Shown piece by piece: positions 62,137 through 64,000 of a stretch of 64,000 nt of DNA. The stretch is from Planctomycetota bacterium (GTDB lineage Bacteria > Planctomycetota > Phycisphaerae > Phycisphaerales > SM1A02). The stretch spans positions 19,052 to 83,051 of the forward strand of contig QWPW01000010.1 in NCBI GenBank assembly GCA_003671025.1, given 5' to 3'. The notes beneath the pieces were generated by a model. That model did not search any database, had not been told where the DNA came from, and saw nothing but the letters and a program-made list of their open reading frames with translations. Position numbers and translations under genes: made by a program. The stretch's first letter is position 1; each line of letters starts with the position of its first letter.

Positions 62137-62910
62137 ATGATCTGCACGCCGACCAAGTGGGGCAGCCGAAAGTCGATGCAAGTTCTTGCGCCCCTATGTG
62201 CCTCTTGCTTCCTCGTGGCCGACGCAGACGCAGGGATCATTGATTTCGGGGGTAGGGTTCCGCTCGCATCCTTCGAGGTCGAGGATCTTGTCGACATCTC
62301 ACAGTTGGGGTCGTGGAATGGTGCGCCTGTTACGCCCGACAATCAGCCGAGCGCGTATCACCGTCGCTTGCACGCGTCGTTGGATTTTTTCTCTGACGAG
62401 ACCGATGCATCGCAAGTCTTCCTTCGAGTGAGCAACGTGGTGAGTACGCAAGGTGCGTGGTGGGGGGGCAGTGCGTTCATTAACACGCTCCTCACGAGCA
62501 TCGATCTCGCGCTGGCGGCAGGGGATGGAGAGGTTGGTATCACGGGAGTGAATTTTGACTATGCCAATCCAGGACAGTCCTTGCTTGGAACAGAGGTCGG
62601 GTCTCTCGAAAGTACGCTTGGATGGCAGTACGGAACTGGTCGCCTCTCGACGGCTTCTTCATGGACGTACGCCTTCGCGGAGTTCGGAGGGGTGACCGGC
62701 GGGACGATCCAAGAGGGCGGTGGTGTGTTCCTTCTTGGACTAGATCACTATGCATCCTCACTCGATTGGTCTGCCGCATCACTCACTCTCGGCTATGGCC
62801 TAGGGAACCAATTTCTGGTCGCGCAGAACACTGGAGTGCCCGCACCCGCAGCGGCCCTGATCGCACTGGCAGCTCCGATGTTTGCAACGCATCGTCGTCG
62901 GCGCGCGTGA
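62137..62910 (+). CDS. Exported protein with PEP-CTERM-like sorting tail
   Basis: 257 aa. AGGGAG lies 8 nt before the ATG at 62137. Export signal 'MQVLAPLCASCFLVADADAG' (in part) near residue 14; a beta-rich body with 'FFSDETDASQVFLRVSNVVSTQGAWWG' (in part); the end 'GVPAPAAALIALAAPMF' followed by 'HRRRRA' is the PEP-CTERM layout (motif, hydrophobic helix, Arg cluster), with VPAPA in place of VPEP. Its fate is probably cleavage by an exosortase elsewhere in the genome. Codon choice is less GC-rich than in neighbours to the left. Confidence 0.72.
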   Translation: MICTPTKWGSRKSMQVLAPLCASCFLVADADAGIIDFGGRVPLASFEVEDLVDISQLGSWNGAPVTPDNQPSAYHRRLHASLDFFSDETDASQVFLRVSNVVSTQGAWWGGSAFINTLLTSIDLALAAGDGEVGITGVNFDYANPGQSLLGTEVGSLESTLGWQYGTGRLSTASSWTYAFAEFGGVTGGTIQEGGGVFLLGLDHYASSLDWSAASLTLGYGLGNQFLVAQNTGVPAPAAALIALAAPMFATHRRRRA

Positions 62911-63396
62911 ATCGAGTTGATCGATCGAGAACTCACGCCTCGTCGTTTGTATCGAAATCGTACGAGTGACTTCCTGACACTCTAATTCGAGTCGCAAGCC
63001 CGATTAGTGCTAGTAGGACGCTGAACTAATCCTCGACGACCACCGAATTGGCTCGTGCCCGCCCCGGCCCACGAAGTTTTCTTCAACACTGCCGCCGACT
63101 CGATGTCGCGATCCGCACGGCTTGTTCAAGTCGCCCGCAGTGAGTCACGTCGCTGCTAGGGCATCGAGCGAGGCGGAGAAACCCATCAGAGCGTAGTCCT
63201 CGCGGCACGGAACCCAATGTATGAGGGCATGAAGTCCGGATCGAATGCGTCGCGGAACGAGGAACGCAGGCTATTCGCGGTGTGCGCCGAGCGCACTTCG
63301 CTTGTCCGACCGGTGTTGCTTGCCGATGGAGCACTTCTGGCGAGCATCCTCGCCAAGTTTGGTGTAAACAAACTCGAGGCTGGCGCACTCCGATTG
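62911..63396. other. Intergenic region with repeat element, no gene seen
   Basis: About 490 bases between converging genes. ORFs 63083-63388 and 63217-63489 overlap the dispersed element and lack features. Base composition is more even than in the left 60 kb. Confidence 0.5.
63314..63365. repeat. 52-bp dispersed element, copy B
   Basis: Second copy of the element at 61821-61872, same orientation, with the identical core GGCGAGCATCCTCGCC at 63339-63354. Confidence 0.75.
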
Positions 63397-64000
63397 CTAG
63401 GCGCCTTCTTCTTGTTTCATGTCTGGTGCAGCCGTCTTGCGGACGGTCTCCCCTGCAACAACGACTGTCGCTTTGACTTCTTTGTTTGACTTCGTCCGTA
63501 GTGCGTTCTGGGAAACTCGCGCGATTTTCTTGCGGGCGTCGTCTGCCTTTTGGCCCTCCATAACTTCTCGCTTGAGTACTTCCGAGGCAAGTGCAAACTT
63601 AATTTCTTCAATGTCGATGCGCACGTCCGGAGAGACCCTGCGAAGTTCTCGCCGAATCACCTCAAGGACCGGATCAGTCAGCAGTGTTGCCCCGAGGAAG
63701 AAACGGCTCAATGCCTGCTTTTGGTTGTGGTACTCACCAAGCACCGACTTCATCCACCCTTCCTTGGCAAACAGGTACAGCGACTCGATGTCTTTCGCAC
63801 TCTTGGAAGTCAGAGCGGAGAAGTCGATCTCAAGCACCAATTCACATTCAATTGGCTTGGCAAAGGTGACTTTGTAAACCCGCCAAATCAGTCCGTTGGT
63901 AAGAACCACCCAATCGGTGCCTTGATTGGCGGCGTAATCGATCGCCTGTTTCACGTACTGGTCTTTGAGCTCGAGGCCGATTGCCTTTACCTCGATCAGC
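63397..64000 (-). CDS. HsdR N-terminal domain-like protein (5' end missing)
   Basis: The frame stays open to the right edge, so the true start is outside; the GTG at 63954 in the ORF track is internal. The edge sequence reads 'LIEVKAIGLELKDQYVKQAI' and continues 'DYAANQGTDWVVLTNGLIWRVYKVTF', matching the HSDR_N fold of type I restriction subunits (the E-x-K of the PD-(D/E)xK nuclease core and the 'wvvlTNG' strand). The C-terminal about 120 residues are helical and Lys-rich, with no helicase motor. It resembles stand-alone HsdR_N proteins of about 300-370 aa rather than full HsdR. No hsdM/hsdS is visible. Confidence 0.75.
   Translation of the reverse strand, partial: LIEVKAIGLELKDQYVKQAIDYAANQGTDWVVLTNGLIWRVYKVTFAKPIECELVLEIDFSALTSKSAKDIESLYLFAKEGWMKSVLGEYHNQKQALSRFFLGATLLTDPVLEVIRRELRRVSPDVRIDIEEIKFALASEVLKREVMEGQKADDARKKIARVSQNALRTKSNKEVKATVVVAGETVRKTAAPDMKQEEGA

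Noticed and set aside
63083-63388. 101-aa minus ORF over the dispersed element
   Set aside because: Arises from the repeat element itself; no ribosome site or domain.

Overview
The window reads as a GC-rich bacterial chromosome segment from the Planctomycetota, most likely the Phycisphaerae side of that phylum. This is an inference from gene content: Cys-rich secreted proteins ending in dockerin-like EF-hand pairs (DINNDGSVDAADL type), a protein with a PEP-CTERM-like tail (VPAPA, hydrophobic helix, RRRR), a solitary fusA, an FtsX/LolD pair next to uvrB and gcvH, and large lineage-specific membrane proteins. No phage, integrase, transposase or CRISPR array was found.

Layout. 0-4 kb: end of a DUF4340 gene, then ribD and a SpoIIE-type phosphatase. 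4-12.4 kb (minus strand): fusA, an RNase HII-like gene, mnmA, class I aldolase and a P1B metal ATPase. 12.9-15.3 kb: gpsA facing an hpf-ptsN-ptsH cluster (nitrogen-PTS style). 15.4-18.9 kb: DUF502 protein, secreted PDZ metallopeptidase, purN and a hotdog thioesterase. 18.9-21.1 kb: a GT2-methyltransferase fusion and a winged-helix regulator. 21.2-33.1 kb (mostly minus): uvrA, two small hypothetical genes, nrfA/nrfH (nitrite ammonification), uvrB (with an apparent frameshift), FtsX/LolD ABC exporter and gcvH. 33.7-37.4 kb: TIM-barrel protein, cmk, plsC and CCA/poly(A) polymerase in a tight operon. 37.6-41.1 kb: two tandem exported ClpP/NfeD-like paralogues and a membrane protein. 41.2-52.8 kb: a large SPFH-ABC locus with three SPFH (HflK/HflC/prohibitin-like) proteins, an ABC ATPase, two ABC-2-type membrane proteins and a 652-aa hypothetical protein. 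53-57.3 kb: FAH hydrolase, yidD, rnpA, ClC channel, omega subunit and a CoaC-type flavoprotein. 57.5-61.2 kb: two secreted dockerin-bearing proteins and an EamA-like half transporter. 61.3 kb: tRNA-Ser(CGA). 61.4-64 kb: a gene-poor, repeat-bearing, compositionally different stretch with a PEP-CTERM-like protein and the C-terminal part of an HsdR_N-type protein running off the right edge.

Many gene pairs share 4-nt ATGA or GTGA overlaps (SpoIIE/ribD, mnmA/rnhB-like, thioesterase/purN/peptidase, nrfH/nrfA, cmk/plsC/cca, SPFH2/SPFH3, ABC ATPase/permease, ClC/rnpA), so translational coupling is the main organising feature. A second feature is unusual: many gene junctions carry short tandem repeats of 5-21 bp. 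In at least four genes the repeat includes the gene's own stop codon, and the unit is a multiple of three, so the stop is repeated in frame.

The best candidates for something undescribed are the SPFH-ABC locus, the iterated in-frame stop repeats, the exported NfeD-like pair, and the tRNA-Ser boundary with an inverted copy of the tRNA 3' end.
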